From contig CM033341.1 of NCBI GenBank assembly GCA_019395295.1, positions 2,854,501 to 2,918,500 on the forward strand: a stretch of DNA of 64,000 nt. Reading direction: 5' to 3'. A model generated the notes under the pieces. It saw only the letters and a list, made by a program, of their open reading frames with translations, ran no database searches and had not been told where the DNA came from. The stretch comes from Osmanthus fragrans (lineage: Eukaryota > Streptophyta > Magnoliopsida > Lamiales > Oleaceae). Both the position numbers and the translations under genes were made by a program. Of this stretch, positions 45,391 through 57,025 are shown one piece after another; within the stretch, counting starts at the first letter, position 1, and each line of letters begins with the position of its first letter.

Positions 45391-45957
45391 CAAAGGAGTG
45401 TACGTCACATTTTTACCTTATTATGGGGTTGACTTGTGCGACAAAGGTCTTAATAAAAGTTTAGCAAATTTTAAAATTGAAGAGATTTGTGGTTAAAAAT
45501 TTAGAAAAGTTGTAAGTCCTATTAAACGTATGGTTAAAAATCGAACTTTGATCAATTCAAAAGTTGATAAAAGTTTTGAAAAATGCACTATATATGTTAC
45601 ATAAACGTAGTCACACTTGTGAAGGGTAGCAAACCAGGGAATACAATAATATTGTCACGATTCATTAACAGTGATTTATTTTCTGCTCTTGTCTCATTTT
45701 TTATTTATTTATTTATTTCTTTTGGTCACAGTATTATGCTTCTGCATGTTATGTTAACTAACAGGACAACATGCAGACAGAAACAAATATGCTTCTATGC
45801 ATGAGAAGCTAGTAAACATGATAACACCTGAAATGAAGCTCAGGGAACTATTTGAAAAGGAATATCGAAAATAATTAATTATACACATGCACCTGCATCT
45901 GATGAAAATCCATAATATAAATTACAAGCGATAATAAATCTACTTATACATTCACGT

Positions 45958-46344
45958 TTATGCATTTGGTCCAGTGGTCTTGTTTGCAAGAGAATGACCA
46001 ATACCGGGACTGTGACCTCGTCCTGTGGGTCGAAAGTCATCAGTCTTTCCTGCAACGTTGTCCCTTTGGGCTGGAAAAGAGTGCCCAATTCCAGGACTCT
46101 TTCCTCGTACGTGATGTAGGTCGAAAATCATTTACACCCATTGCATCAGAACTGTCGATTTCATGTTTTTGATTAGTTGGTGGGGGAATGCGCTTTTGTC
46201 CTATAATCTGAGGGGAAGCATTAGCAGGAAGGGTAGCTGGAAGATCGTGTTTTTCTTGTTTCTTAAATGGTTTTAGTAGCCTTGCTTCGGTAAGTGAAAT
46301 TTGAAGCCAGGAAAAACCAGCAAGAAGGAACAGAAATATAGAGA
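45958..46344 (-). pseudogene. tandem CEP copy: frameshifted and 5'-replaced by LTR sequence
   Basis: It is about 90% like 43167-43550 by eye. Two lesions are visible. First, at 46344 the similarity stops (before the signal-peptide start) and the sequence becomes inverted gypsy LTR. Second, a 4-bp insertion (cgta, about 46106-46110) inside the first CEP domain changes frame after DFRPTS. In the shifted frame the rest is intact: GKSPGIGH, the spacer, and a second domain DFRPTGRGHSPGIGH that is closer to consensus than the one in the intact copy. A chimeric frame (46540-46040) fuses LTR-derived residues to the signal-peptide core. It is likely a pseudogene. Confidence 0.75.
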
Positions 46345-46690
46345 ATTGAATCATGCTTAAGCATGGTTCATTTTTGGTGCGTAAACATAGTACATGTGAT
46401 TTGATCTCAGAAATAGATTTTTTAAATCTTGTGTACGCAATGTCTGTAAGCCCAATGCGTACGCATAGTACAATTTTTAAGTCCAATTTTACAATTTGGT
46501 CACTAAACTTTCTCACGTATGTGTTTTGATAATTTTCCAAAATTCCTCGTCACGTTGACTTCTATTCAATTTCAATTAACTTTTGGCATTCTCAAATCAT
46601 CTTTTTGCATTTCGACTCAACTTTTGAAGTATTATATTTTAGTCCCCAAACTTTGTATTTGATAGAGTTTTTTCAAATTGCATTAAAGAT
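46345..46690 (-). repeat. gypsy LTR fragment joined to the CEP copy
   Basis: The reverse complement matches the 3' LTR at about 3525-3955 through shared strings: 'ggggactaaaatgcaa/ata', 'gaatgtcaagagtcaatt' against 'gaatgccaaaagttaatt', 'tactatgctt/gttacgcacca', and 'gaaccatgcttaagcatg'. Divergence is considerable. Its junction with the CEP sequence at about 46344 is abrupt. Confidence 0.65.
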
Positions 46691-46818
46691 TTAAAAAAAG
46701 AAAACACTGTCCATTTTCCTTGTACGGTAATTTCTTTTAGCAATCCACGGAAGCGTAGGAGATGCTCTCACCTTGATAATTGGCTAGTATACTCACAAAG
46801 AGATGTTTCTAATGCTTA

Positions 46819-47000
46819 GCCCATGTTTGGGCTCCATTATTTTAAAATTCATCTTCAACTACACATTTTTTAATGAAATAATATTTACTCGTAAACCCAA
46901 AACTTTTCTTTATCTTTTAACTACACATTCTCCAAAAAAATCAATTTTTTAAAATACATTTTCTCCCAAAATCACATTCAAATAGAGCCCAAACATGGAC
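46819..47000. mobile_element. Tourist-like MITE copy with perfect 14-bp inverted ends
   Basis: Left CCATGTTTGGGCTC (46821-46834) and right GAGCCCAAACATGG (46985-46998) are exact inverted repeats. The interior has the family strings 'cttcaactacacattttt' and 'aatgaaataatatt'. Confidence 0.65.
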
Positions 47001-47449
47001 CTAGTCAAATTATTGTGTCTTAATACATCAATTTGCTTGCCTGTTTATTTACTTTCATGCTCTCCCCAGTCCAAATACATTTTTTTATATTGGAGGTTTC
47101 AAACTCCCCTACCTCACCCCCAAACATAGTGCATCTGGACTAAAAAGAGGTTATCGTCCATGAACGTGACATAGTTGAGGACCAAGTTACCATCGACTGT
47201 ATGCTTTGCTGTTCACATGCTGCAGGGGTGGTAATTATTCATTATTTTTGGCAAATTATATTTCTTGCATTAATATAATTAAACAACGAAATTAACGAGC
47301 ACAGGTGGCTTCCCACTTAATTATGTCTACTTATAATTAATGTGGACGGCTCATATTTCAAACACTTTCGGTAGACAATTCGAAGTGAAAGCCAATCTGT
47401 CTTGTGGTTTAAGTTTTGTTTAATAAACGGTATGACTTCTGAATTATTT

Positions 47450-47578
47450 AGTGAGAATATTCCATTATTTTACAATCATGACAAAATGTATTGAGTGAGA
47501 ATATTCCACTAATTTACAATCGCGATAAAATGTATTTAGTGAGAATGTTTCACTAATTTACAATTATGATAAAAGAGT
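47450..47578. repeat. 44-bp tandem repeat, about three units
   Basis: The unit is 'gtgagaatattccactaatt tacaatcgcgataaaatgta ttta'; the three copies differ at a few positions. Confidence 0.75.
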
Positions 47579-48377
47579 AATGTTATTCATAGTGTTTCAC
47601 AGTAGTAGTCGTCCTACACGTTATCTTACATGATTTTTTGTAATATGATACATTAATATGTTAGTTTTTTATTTTTTTATTTATTTCGTGCATTAAATTA
47701 TTAACCGTCATATGTATGTCACGTAAAACGATCGTAGTAACGAACGACTGTAAATAGCATTATTAATGATAAAATGGTATCTTTTTGCAATACCAATAAA
47801 TTTCTGTTTCCGTACTTAGAATATAAAAATAAATAATTTTGCTGCTTTGTGAGAAATGAAAAACTACTATTCATTAATGTAATTTGCTCGTGACCATCAA
47901 AAGTGCCCGACCCTGACCATGGTGTCCAATGGATGGTCTGGACTGGACAGTGACTTGTATTTGGTAGTTGATTTGGTCAACTTTCTATTGTTTATTTTAT
48001 GGTACTTCAGCATAAAAAATGGCGTCACTCAATCAACCCCCAAGAGTCGAACTGCGGATATTCTAAGGACCTGTTTGATTCATTAAATCTGTCATAGAAC
48101 TAGGAAAATATTTTTCTAGTTCCTACTTTTGATTATTTGATTAGTCAAATTTGCCATCAATTTCTAATATATAATTCCTTGAAGCACAAAAGTAGGAAAA
48201 TATTTTCTTATGATTTTGGTGGGAAATTATTTTCCACCTTATTAGGTGTTTTTTTTCCTTATTTTTTTTTTTTTTTTGGCAATGAAAACATATTCTAAAT
48301 TTAATAGTAAAAAAATTTGTCCATTTAATTGACAATTTGCATGAAAAACGAAGTCAAACGAACATAAAAAATTTATG

Positions 48378-48379
<2 letters not shown>

Positions 48380-48416
<37 letters not shown>
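48380..48416. repeat. (AT)n microsatellite
   Basis: About 18 AT units followed by a T tract. Confidence 0.9.
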
Positions 48417-48430
<14 letters not shown>

Positions 48431-49468
48431 ACTTTTTGGCAATCCAAACAAATTTTAATACAGATTATAAAAAAATTATCCCAAAAAAATAATCATTTGC
48501 ATGAAAAATAAAGCCAAACGGATTAGGTGAAAAATTATATCAATCAAATACCATTAATTACAATTCCCTCTAAAATAAATTTTAAGCAAATCACTTTCCT
48601 GTCAAATATTTTATTTACCATCCATTTTCCATCTTTTTATGAAACGGACCTAATATTCTTTTCAAGACCAAAATCATGATTTTTCACAGGAACTCTAGCA
48701 GATTTGGCATCTATCATTTATGTAGTATACTGCCTCCAGTTGCTCGTATTACTATATGTGGTATAAATGTGTAGTTAAGGATATTGAGTCAACCTGCTCT
48801 CCACTTTCACCTAGATGATCTTAAACACCAATAATGCTATATAACGTTATTCATTATTCAATTTAGTTAGTGTAGAATTAACTCAAATACTTGTAAAATA
48901 ATGATATTTATAAGTGACATTGATAATTAAAATTTTATGTGACAGTGGGATCACTGTCACATTCTGTAATAATTAAAATACATCTCAATTTTATAGGAAA
49001 ATGTGAGGACTCTCTAATTATTATCACATTGACTGTTTGTAAGTCGTTTTATAAATAGCAATACTTATATTTTTATTTGCACTGGGGCGAGAAATTTCTA
49101 GAGAAGCACCAAAGGCAGTGCATGTGCAAGACCAGAGAAACTGCCACTTCAAGGGGGGGAAATGGAAATTTTGTTAAATGGGCGGTTGAGATGAACAGCA
49201 GTAATTTTGTTGAATAATCTATTATTTTTACTCTTTTATTGTATGTGCGACTCTTTGACCTAACTAATATATATATTATAATATTTGGACCTTTGTGTAC
49301 TATTTAATTAAATAAAGGTTTGACCCGCCGCTGATTAGATTCTTTCGGTTGCTTACGAAGGACCCACCAGAATCTGCCACTACGAGAGTGGTGGCGATAG
49401 TTGTACTGCTGGAGCTTCATGCTTTATTTTCTTGATTATAACTTCATATGATTAAAAACGAAAGTGTG

Positions 49469-49872
49469 TGTTTGACCCAAATTTAATTGGATTTTGGTGG
49501 ATTAATCGACGTGGTGTGAACCCGTCGCTTGCTTAGCGCCATACTGCGCGCTTGAGCGTTGTTGTGTTCCGTCTTGTGATTCGTTCAACGTGTTGATACG
49601 TTTTTTGATTATATTTTCATCTTTAGGACTTGTATTAGGGTTTTAACATATTCTCTATATATAATAAACTCTTCTTTACAATTAGAATAAGTTGGACAAT
49701 ATTATAAATATAATATCTTTTTATTATTTCTTCATATTATAGTGAATTCTTATTTTCCTTCGCCAATTCTCTTGTGTTGCGGTTGTTACTTCATATTATG
49801 CCATATAATCTTGTCTTTATTTCCCAACAGGTGGTATTAGAACGATACATAATTCTTGCTAGTTTGTTAACA
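49469..49872 (+). repeat. copia 5' LTR
   Basis: It is 404 bp and shares 'aggacttgtattagggtttt', 'tattataaatataatatctt' and 'cttcatattatagtg' with the 3' LTR. It has lost about 80 bp near its 5' side relative to the 3' LTR. Confidence 0.85.
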
Positions 49873-49921
49873 AGTGGTATCAGAGCTTAAGATTTGATTT
49901 GTTCGAAATTTTGTTCTTGTG

Positions 49922-51086
49922 ATGGCAACAATGAAGTATGATATTTCCTTTTTGGATTGCAACAATAAATTCTCGTTGTAGCAGATAAAGATACGAGCAA
50001 TGCTTGCTCAGATGAATTTGGATGACACTTTGTTGGAATTTGACAAGATCTCCTTATATTGGTTGATGGAGGAGAAATAATGTAAGGATCAAAAGACTCT
50101 ATCATAGATTCATCTTTCGAATCATATTTTTTAGGACGTTTTAAAGGAGAAAATCGCAGCTACATTATGGTTGAAGTTGGAGCAATTATACATGATTAAG
50201 AGTAACTTATAAATTAAACCTAAAGTAGTATTTGTATTCTCATCGTATGATAGAAAGTACGCCTTTGGAAAACCACCTTGATGTTTTTAAAGAAATTGTC
50301 ACTGATTTGAAAACTTTGGAAGTTAAGTATGATGAAAAAGATTTGTGGCTGATTTTGTTGTATTCATTGCCCACTTCATACATGTGTTTAGAGACATAAT
50401 ATTATATAGTCGTGATACTCTCATCATTGAAGAAGTATATGATGTTTTATTTTCAAAAGAGAAGATGAAGATTTTGTTGTATCTAAGGTTCAATACGAAT
50501 GTCTTGTTGTTCATGTGGTTATGAGAGGAACAGTTTGAAGTCTAACTTCAGTAATAAAATTTGTAACTATTGCAAGAAGAAGGAACACATAAAGAAGGAT
50601 TGTTATAAGTTGTATAATATAGAAAAATTGGCTACAAATCAGAAGAGAAAGCAACCAGAAACTTCAAATGAAGCCGACATTATAGAAAATTGCTACAGTG
50701 ATGAAGAACTTTTGGTTATTTCTGATGGCGACTCCAAACCTGATAGGGATTGGATTCTTGATACAACTCGCACTTTTCATATGTGTCCCAATCGATATTT
50801 TTTTTTCAACATATGAACATTTTCAAAAGGTGTTGTGGTAATGGGTAACAATGAACCTTCTAAGATAACTGGTATTGGAAATGTCAGAATTAAGATGTTT
50901 GATAAGATAAATAGAACACTTGATAAGGTGAGACACTTTCCAAATTTGAAGAGAAATTTTATCTTCTTGAATACTCTTGATTCAAAAGAGTACAAGTTAA
51001 CTGGTGAAGGTAGAGCTCTAAAAGTTAGTGAAGGTGTCCGTGTTATATTGCAGGGACAGAAAAGATCCCAGTTATATGTCTTGTAA
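49922..51086 (+). pseudogene. copia gag with zinc knuckle and protease region, decayed
   Basis: The reading starts MATMKYDISFLDCNNKFSL, a typical copia gag opening, and meets several stops. A CCHC knuckle (CNYCKKKEHIKKDC) lies at about 50561-50602. Next comes a protease-like segment DRDWILDTTRTFHMCPNRYF, in which the usual D-S/T-G/A catalytic triplet of copia proteases is altered to DTTR. The reading continues FSKGVVVMGNNEPSKITGIG ... RSQLYVL after a stop. Frames switch at least twice. The coding order is that of a copia Gag-Pol polyprotein cut off after the protease. Confidence 0.75.
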
Positions 51087-51666
51087 GGTTCTATAGAATC
51101 TTTGAAGATCAATCAGCAGAGATTTGGTACTTTAGTGGATTTCAGTTTGGTACAGTACCGTTGGAGTTTGGTTTGGGTTCTATGTTGAAGAGTATAGTTC
51201 AGTCGAGTTCAGAAGTTATGAATAATGCCGCTTTACCACATGACCAGCAGTGTCATCATATTCAAAAGTACAAGGAAGCTGATTTAGTTATGTATACTTT
51301 AAGTGTAGTTAAAAGTGTTGAGTCTAGCAAAGAACCTTCTATAGAAGCATTTTGTTGGTGTTGACTCTATTTCATAGAGTGTTTCGATCTTGTTTGGTAA
51401 CTTTTGAATTATTTGTGATTTTGTTGCTCGTGGTGATAATTCAAACAAATTTTGGGAACCCGAGATAATTTTACTAAGTAGTGCTTCAATTTACATATCC
51501 TAATTGGATTTTGTGGAAAAAGTGGAGAATTTTGTTTGTTGCAGAATTGGTTGAAGTTCTTGTTAAAGAGTTCAATTTTTGCCTTGCAGTAGAATTTGTC
51601 TCCAAGTAAAGAACTTTTAAAGTTTGATTCATTGCATGAAATTTGGTTTATGTGGAGATTTGTTGA

Positions 51667-52153
51667 TGTTTGACCCAAATTCGATTGAATTTTGGTGGAT
51701 TAGTTGAAATGGACCTTGAAGAAGTCAAAATATAGATCAATGAATGATTTCGGTGTTTTTTCCACTAGCAGAGTGCCAAACTCCCGCCCGAGTGCTCAAA
51801 GCAGGGAGCTTGACGCTCGCTCACCGCTAGACTGGCACTCGAGCACTGTTGTGTTTCGGTCTGTGATCCATTTCTCGTTTTGAAGCTTTTTTTTTTAATT
51901 TTATTTTCATTTTTAGGACTTGTATTAGGGTTTTGGTATATTCCCTATATATATCAGACTATTAGAATAAATAAAACAACATTATAAATACAATATCTTT
52001 GTATTTTTTTCTTCATATTATAGTGCATTTTCCTTTTCTTCTGCCAATTTTTTTATGTTGTGATTGTTATTTCATATTGTATCATATATTTTCGTCTTTA
52101 TTTCCTTACAAGTGGTATCGAAGCGATACATAATTCTTTCTAATTTGTTAACA
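51667..52153 (+). repeat. copia 3' LTR
   Basis: It is 487 bp with TG...CA ends. It contains GC-rich 'gctcgctcaccgctagactg' about 150 bp from its start and otherwise matches the 5' LTR. Confidence 0.85.
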
Positions 52154-52158
52154 GTGTG

Positions 52159-52423
52159 CGCGCCACAATTAATCACAATAGTGCTTATGTGATGTTGATT
52201 TCTCGGATGATGGAGCTTCCATTTTAACCAAGGCTTGGTGCGATAAAAAAAATGTAAATCTCAATTAATTGTTTGATCTTCTTGATTGAAACAAAATGGA
52301 CAAAAGAAATCACCATTTGGAGATTACGATCATCATGTATAAATGGGTTATAAGCATGTGTACTAGGTTGAAGAATGAATTTTCAAAGATATACACATCA
52401 GCCAAATACAAGAATGACATTAA
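52159..52423. other. short intergenic between copia element and MITE
   Basis: Nothing was recognised here. Confidence 0.4.
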
Positions 52424-52616
52424 GTCCTGTTTGACAACCATTAAAATATGTCTTTTTTTTTTAAATTTATTTTCAACCATACATTCTTACAATAAAATAT
52501 TTAACACATAAATTCATTACTTTTTCCTACTTTTTAACTACATATTTTTCAAAAAATCACTATTTCAAAATTTATTTTTTCCAAAAAAATCATTTTAATG
52601 GTTGTCAAATAGAGGC
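52424..52616. mobile_element. Tourist-like MITE with TAA target duplication
   Basis: It is flanked by TAA (52421-52423, 52617-52619). The left end gtcctgtttgacaaccatta and the reverse complement of the right end gcctctatttgacaaccatt are inverted repeats. The interior has 'tttcaaccatacattctt' and 'caataaaatatt' of the dispersed family. It helps place the whole family in PIF/Harbinger (Tourist). Confidence 0.75.
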
Positions 52617-52841
52617 TAAGTTTACAATGAATTTAAACAATTCCACTTAATAAGTTAATAATGCACATACAAGATATCAAACATGCACTTAATCTTGATG
52701 CTCGACTTTTAATAAAGAAATTATACAACGGTTCTATTTTTTAACTACTATATGTGAATCGAAGATAAAACATGGTACATAAGGGAGCTCAGCCTTAATT
52801 CTATCTAAAGGTGCAAAAAAAAAAAATAAATAAATAAATAA

Positions 52842-53097
52842 AAGAGTCCCTCGAGACATAGCTCAGTGGTGCAAAGAACAGGAGTAAGATAATTTCAACT
52901 AAGTTAACAGTCGTAGTGTGAGAGTTCGATTCCTACCTCTTGCAAAGTATGAAATTAGACTCTTTGTGAGCACTAGTATGACAGCTCTTGTACCCTAACT
53001 TGTTGAGGCACATCTTATGATTTACTTCCTCTACAATGCTTTAGGGGTGTGGCGGTGAGGAATCCTTGGAGTTCAACATTTTTTTTTTTTTTTTTTG
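52842..53097 (+). mobile_element. tRNA-derived SINE, second copy, with target duplication
   Basis: It has a perfect A box (tagctcagtgg) and a B box (agttcgattcc), the internal RNA polymerase III promoter. The rest is about 80% like 27591-27836 by eye and ends in about 18 T. AAGGTGCAAAAAA occurs at 52808-52820 and 53098-53110. An A-rich (aaat)n stretch (52821-52841) lies between the left duplication and the body. Confidence 0.85.
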
Positions 53098-53110
53098 AAG
53101 GTGCAAAAAA

Positions 53111-56100
53111 ATGAACTTTCTTGGAAATCAGGGCAAGGGCCCACGAGATCTTCCTAAATAATGTAAAAATCCTCTAACGTATTTTCCCAGTCACAATACT
53201 TTCTCCCAATTAAGAAAACCAGAGAACATTCATAGATTCTCAAGGTGACGTGACAAGATGCTCACCGCCACGTGAGCAACAATTGTTAAGTGACACCTTT
53301 TTCAGAGAAAAAAACACACACACACATATATAAATACTCCAGACTTGATCAAAGAAAATGTACATAATTATTCAAACTCTAGTCCAATCTCAATTCATTT
53401 ATTTTTCTCAAACTTGTACATATATTTTTCAACAACTGACTTGACCATTATAGTGCCAATGATCGTCGGACCACTCTTGAGAATGGCTAATGGCCTCTAT
53501 TGCATGCTAACCATGTTAAAACATACAGGTAACGCATAGATAAAAAAGACGACAACATACATTTCAACTAGTAGATCGTTCTAATTTGAAGATCAACAAT
53601 TTTGTTAGAGCATGTGTTCCAGAAAAATAAGAAATATTTCAAAACAATTATTCATAAACTACAACAAATTAATCAGTGTTATAGAGCAAGAGTCTCACCA
53701 AACCTCTGAGGGTCCCCCAAGGCGTGCAGTTTGTAAAATAATATATTTGAGATAGTGGTATTAGTCAAAGAAAGCAAATGATGAGGTTTAAAGTGGCATA
53801 CCACAGCCATCCATATTCCATTCCAATCGGAAAAGGAGATTCTTTGTCGGCTCCTGGAGTTGGGGAAGTACGTCTCTCTCACCATCAGATTCTTTCTGTG
53901 CTATTCTAGGCTGTCTCATGCTTAATCAATAAGTAATTTATTAATATTCACTTTGTCTTTTCATAATCCGTCTATTTTCCATTAATCATTCATAAAAATA
54001 AAAAATACGATCGTTATCAATCACATTCAATCATCATTTTTGACTTTTCATTTCTTGTGTGAGCTTATAACGACTATATTTTTCATTCTCATTTTACAAA
54101 TAATGAGAATTGAACGAGGCCTCAATTATATTGGTCCTCGATTTAATGTATTTTTTCGATTTTATTTTTGAAGTTCACATTTGATCAACGAACTGTAAAA
54201 GAAAACTAATTAGACGAGTAGCTTCATTTGTTTTTATTTTTGGGTTAGCTTAATATTGCATTAGAAGGTTATATACAAGATTGCTAGGAAAAAACATACA
54301 AATTAAACTTTACAAGAAGTTGCTTCTTTTTCTTTTCATTTTTTTGATCGGTAAGAAGTTGCCTTCTTATTATGAGAGTTGTTGAAACTTCTCTTGAAAT
54401 ATATGTCAAGAATTAGAAATTCTAATTGTATCACCACACAATAAAATCGTAAAAAAGAAAATAGACACGCGAACATGTATGATATATATGTCTCAACGCC
54501 CTCTTCTGCTGCTACAATAATTCACGTTAATGAAAAAAATAGTTTACAAAAGAAAATTATTCATTTTATTTGCTCTAATCCTTCTTCTTACTCTTTTTGA
54601 CGACAATACATAATTTCAATGACGATCCCCTATTTATAAGACAAGTTAAGACAAAACAGTTTTACAACTTGACACTAAATATTTCACTTCTTGTGCACAT
54701 GACTTTATTCATAGTGTCTGCTTATATGCTCCTGGAACAAGAACATGGACACTCGAGAGAAATAAACTTGGTTTATATATTTATAAAGTGTGCTGATAAT
54801 TTCTAAAAGAAGATGTGGTCACTCTTCTTAAAAATAAAAAAAAATTAATTCAAATAATCTCTCCCAAACAAACACTAAATATTGATATTGATGTATAGTA
54901 TCAAAAGTTTGTACATGAGGCAGCATTTACACCAAAACTCTCCAGAATTTTAATCCACTACTTCTGAAGGTACTTATTCAAAACTAATAGCTGAAATCAT
55001 TTTTAAATGTTTCAGGGATGCTTTTAAACTATGGGCCTTTAACATTATAGGACGTCACGCCATATATTATGTTGTAGATGTCCCGAAATCCAATATTTGG
55101 TGTGGAGAAACGATGCTAATTACATTTATTCCATTTTTTTATTTTTTTATAACAATTATTTGTGTCAACCTATTTTATCCCTCGAAAATTGCTCCACATG
55201 CATTGCACGGTTCTTTGTTTTGGCCAAATGAATGAAAATTACAGGGTCTTGGGCCCTTAATTTTTGACATTTACAAAATAATTCATAATTTTAACCTATA
55301 ATTTTTAGATAATTTTATCTCGTCCCCATTGAATGATGTTCCTGAGTTCGCCACTGATTGAAATTTAGGTGAATTCCCTCCTAAATCTGTATTTTATTTA
55401 TCCATGTCATTAATAAATACCCCCATGCATAAAAAGATATATTAGGGTTCGTTCGCTCATCGAGTTGGAAGTTGTTAATCAAGTTAATTAACCGTCGATA
55501 CACAGCAAGGATTGCTAGCTAGCGATCTATTCACATAGGTCGGTCCTAATCTTGATGTTAAACTCAGTCTCCAAGTTGTTGCCCCTCGAGAGGAGCTAGC
55601 AGCTTTCATTTTCCCTATATTCAATATATTTTGTTATGATTTTTGTTGAAGAATTTTGTTTTTAGCACGGTCATGGAAATTATATTCTATACTGCAAATG
55701 TTTTAAGACAGTATTGATCTTTTTTACCTTGTCCTAACAGAAAAATAATAACAAAATAAGTATCAATCTTTCTTTTTGTTGTTTAAATATTCTCAAGAGT
55801 TTTTTCCTTCTTCAGTTAGTTAGGCTATTGATTTATCACTGAATCGACAAGTTAATACAATTTTCAATTTCTCTTCCAATTTAATTTTTTAAAGGTAGAA
55901 ATTCTATTTGTCCCTTGGGATTTGGAAAACGAGCAATAACACCTTTTCCTTTTCTTTTGGAAAAAGGAATCCAATTTCTTAATTATTCATTTTTTGTTAT
56001 AGAAAGCGTCGAGGCTGTGAAGACTTCTGATGAAAACTAGGGTGAAAAACTTTGGTAATAAGGATATGCCCTACTCACAACTATGTGACTCAGCATGTAT

Positions 56101-56604
56101 TGGAATTAAAAAATTCAAATAAGTAATTCAATCCGTTTAAAAATTCATACTGTACAATCAAATTCGTAGATTGATGTTTTCAAACAAGTCATCATCTCGC
56201 GTGTACTCTTAAGAATAGTATCTAAAAATTTTGTATTTTGATTATTGTTTGTCATATATTAAGTAGGGTGACATTTTACTACGGCAACTCTTTGTATTGA
56301 TAATATGCATGGATTGTACCATGACAAGATTATAAGCTCATGTTTAGTGTGGATCAAAATCAGATGTTACATTTTGATAAAAACTGATGAAATATGTGGT
56401 TGATAAAAGTTGTTGGTCCTATAAAATCTGTGTTTAAAATTAATTATTACTTTGACTTTGATTTTGATTTTTATCAATTTTTAAGTCACACCAAACGAGA
56501 GTGAAATTTGCTTTTGGAAAAAAAAAAAATAGAAAAAATCATGTCTGCACATTTACGGTTAATAAAAAATAAAAAAATCCATGCAAATACAAATTGAACG
56601 CTAA

Positions 56605-56650
<46 letters not shown>

Positions 56651-56789
56651 ATTGGAATACAAAAGGAAATATAAATATAATCAATACATACATACTTAGC
56701 ATACAAATTGAATGCTAATCATATATGTAATCAGTACAGTACAAGGGAAATAATCAATACATAAATACTGGGCACAGTGCATATAACAT
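53111..56789. other. intergenic, no gene recognised
   Basis: A MITE of the 'gattaaaa' family lies at about 56340-56510, and an (AT)n tract at 56607-56646. A minus-strand open frame at 53885-53679 has a plausible donor site but no recognisable domain. Other open frames are short and AT-rich. Confidence 0.4.
56607..56646. repeat. (AT)n microsatellite
   Basis: About 20 AT units. Confidence 0.9.
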
Positions 56790-56792
56790 TCA

Positions 56793-56990
56793 GCCCTTGT
56801 TTGAGCCCCATTATTTGAGAAAAATATATTTTTCAACAGTTTTTTGACATCATTTCAACCACATATTCTTTAATAAAATAATATTACACGCAAATCTAAA
56901 AATTTTCTTTATTTTTTAACCACATATTTCTCATCAATATACTATTTAGAAATTTATTCTTTCCCCCCAAAATGGGGCTCAAACAAAGGC
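56793..56990. mobile_element. Tourist-like MITE with TCA target duplication
   Basis: It is flanked by TCA (56790-56792, 56991-56993). The left end gcccttgtttgagccccatt and the reverse complement of the right end gcctttgtttgagccccatt differ at one or two bases. It is non-coding and lies head to head with the next element. Confidence 0.8.
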
Positions 56991-57025
56991 TCAATTATTG
57001 AGAACAGTGAACTGTGAACACCTTA

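Larger units (their letters stand above)
43575..45957. other. intergenic between the two duplicated CEP copies
   Basis: It holds the promoter of the 43-kb CEP gene (a TATA-like 'ggtatttatagcct' reads on the minus strand as aggctataaatacc at about 43690), a CACTA transposon end at 44285, and a Tourist-like MITE copy at about 45205-45390. No other gene was seen. Confidence 0.45.
47001..49463. other. intergenic with tandem repeat and microsatellite
   Basis: A 44-bp tandem repeat of about three units lies at 47450-47578, an (AT)n tract at 48380-48416 and a degenerate, inverted-repeat-like segment at about 48060-48655 (acctgtttgattcatt ... atgaaacggacctaat). No gene was seen. Confidence 0.45.
49469..52153 (+). 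mobile_element. Ty1/copia element, complete ends but most of pol deleted
   Basis: 5' LTR 49469-49872 and 3' LTR 51667-52153 both start TGTTTGACCC and end TTAACA. They are flanked by GTGTG at 49464-49468 and 52154-52158, the 5-bp target duplication. A primer site tggtatcagagc (49875-49886) follows the 5' LTR. The 1.8-kb interior has gag, a zinc knuckle and a protease region but no integrase, reverse transcriptase or RNase H. It is a non-autonomous deletion derivative. The two LTRs differ by about 80 bp in length and many substitutions, so the insertion is not recent. Confidence 0.85.

Noticed and set aside
52852..52935. tRNA gene suggested by A and B boxes
   Set aside because: The spacing and flanks do not fold as a tRNA cloverleaf, and the segment lies in a SINE with target duplications.
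53679..53885. Minus-strand frame with a donor-like GTATGC
   Set aside because: No domain, start context or second exon could be recognised; not strong enough to list as a gene.
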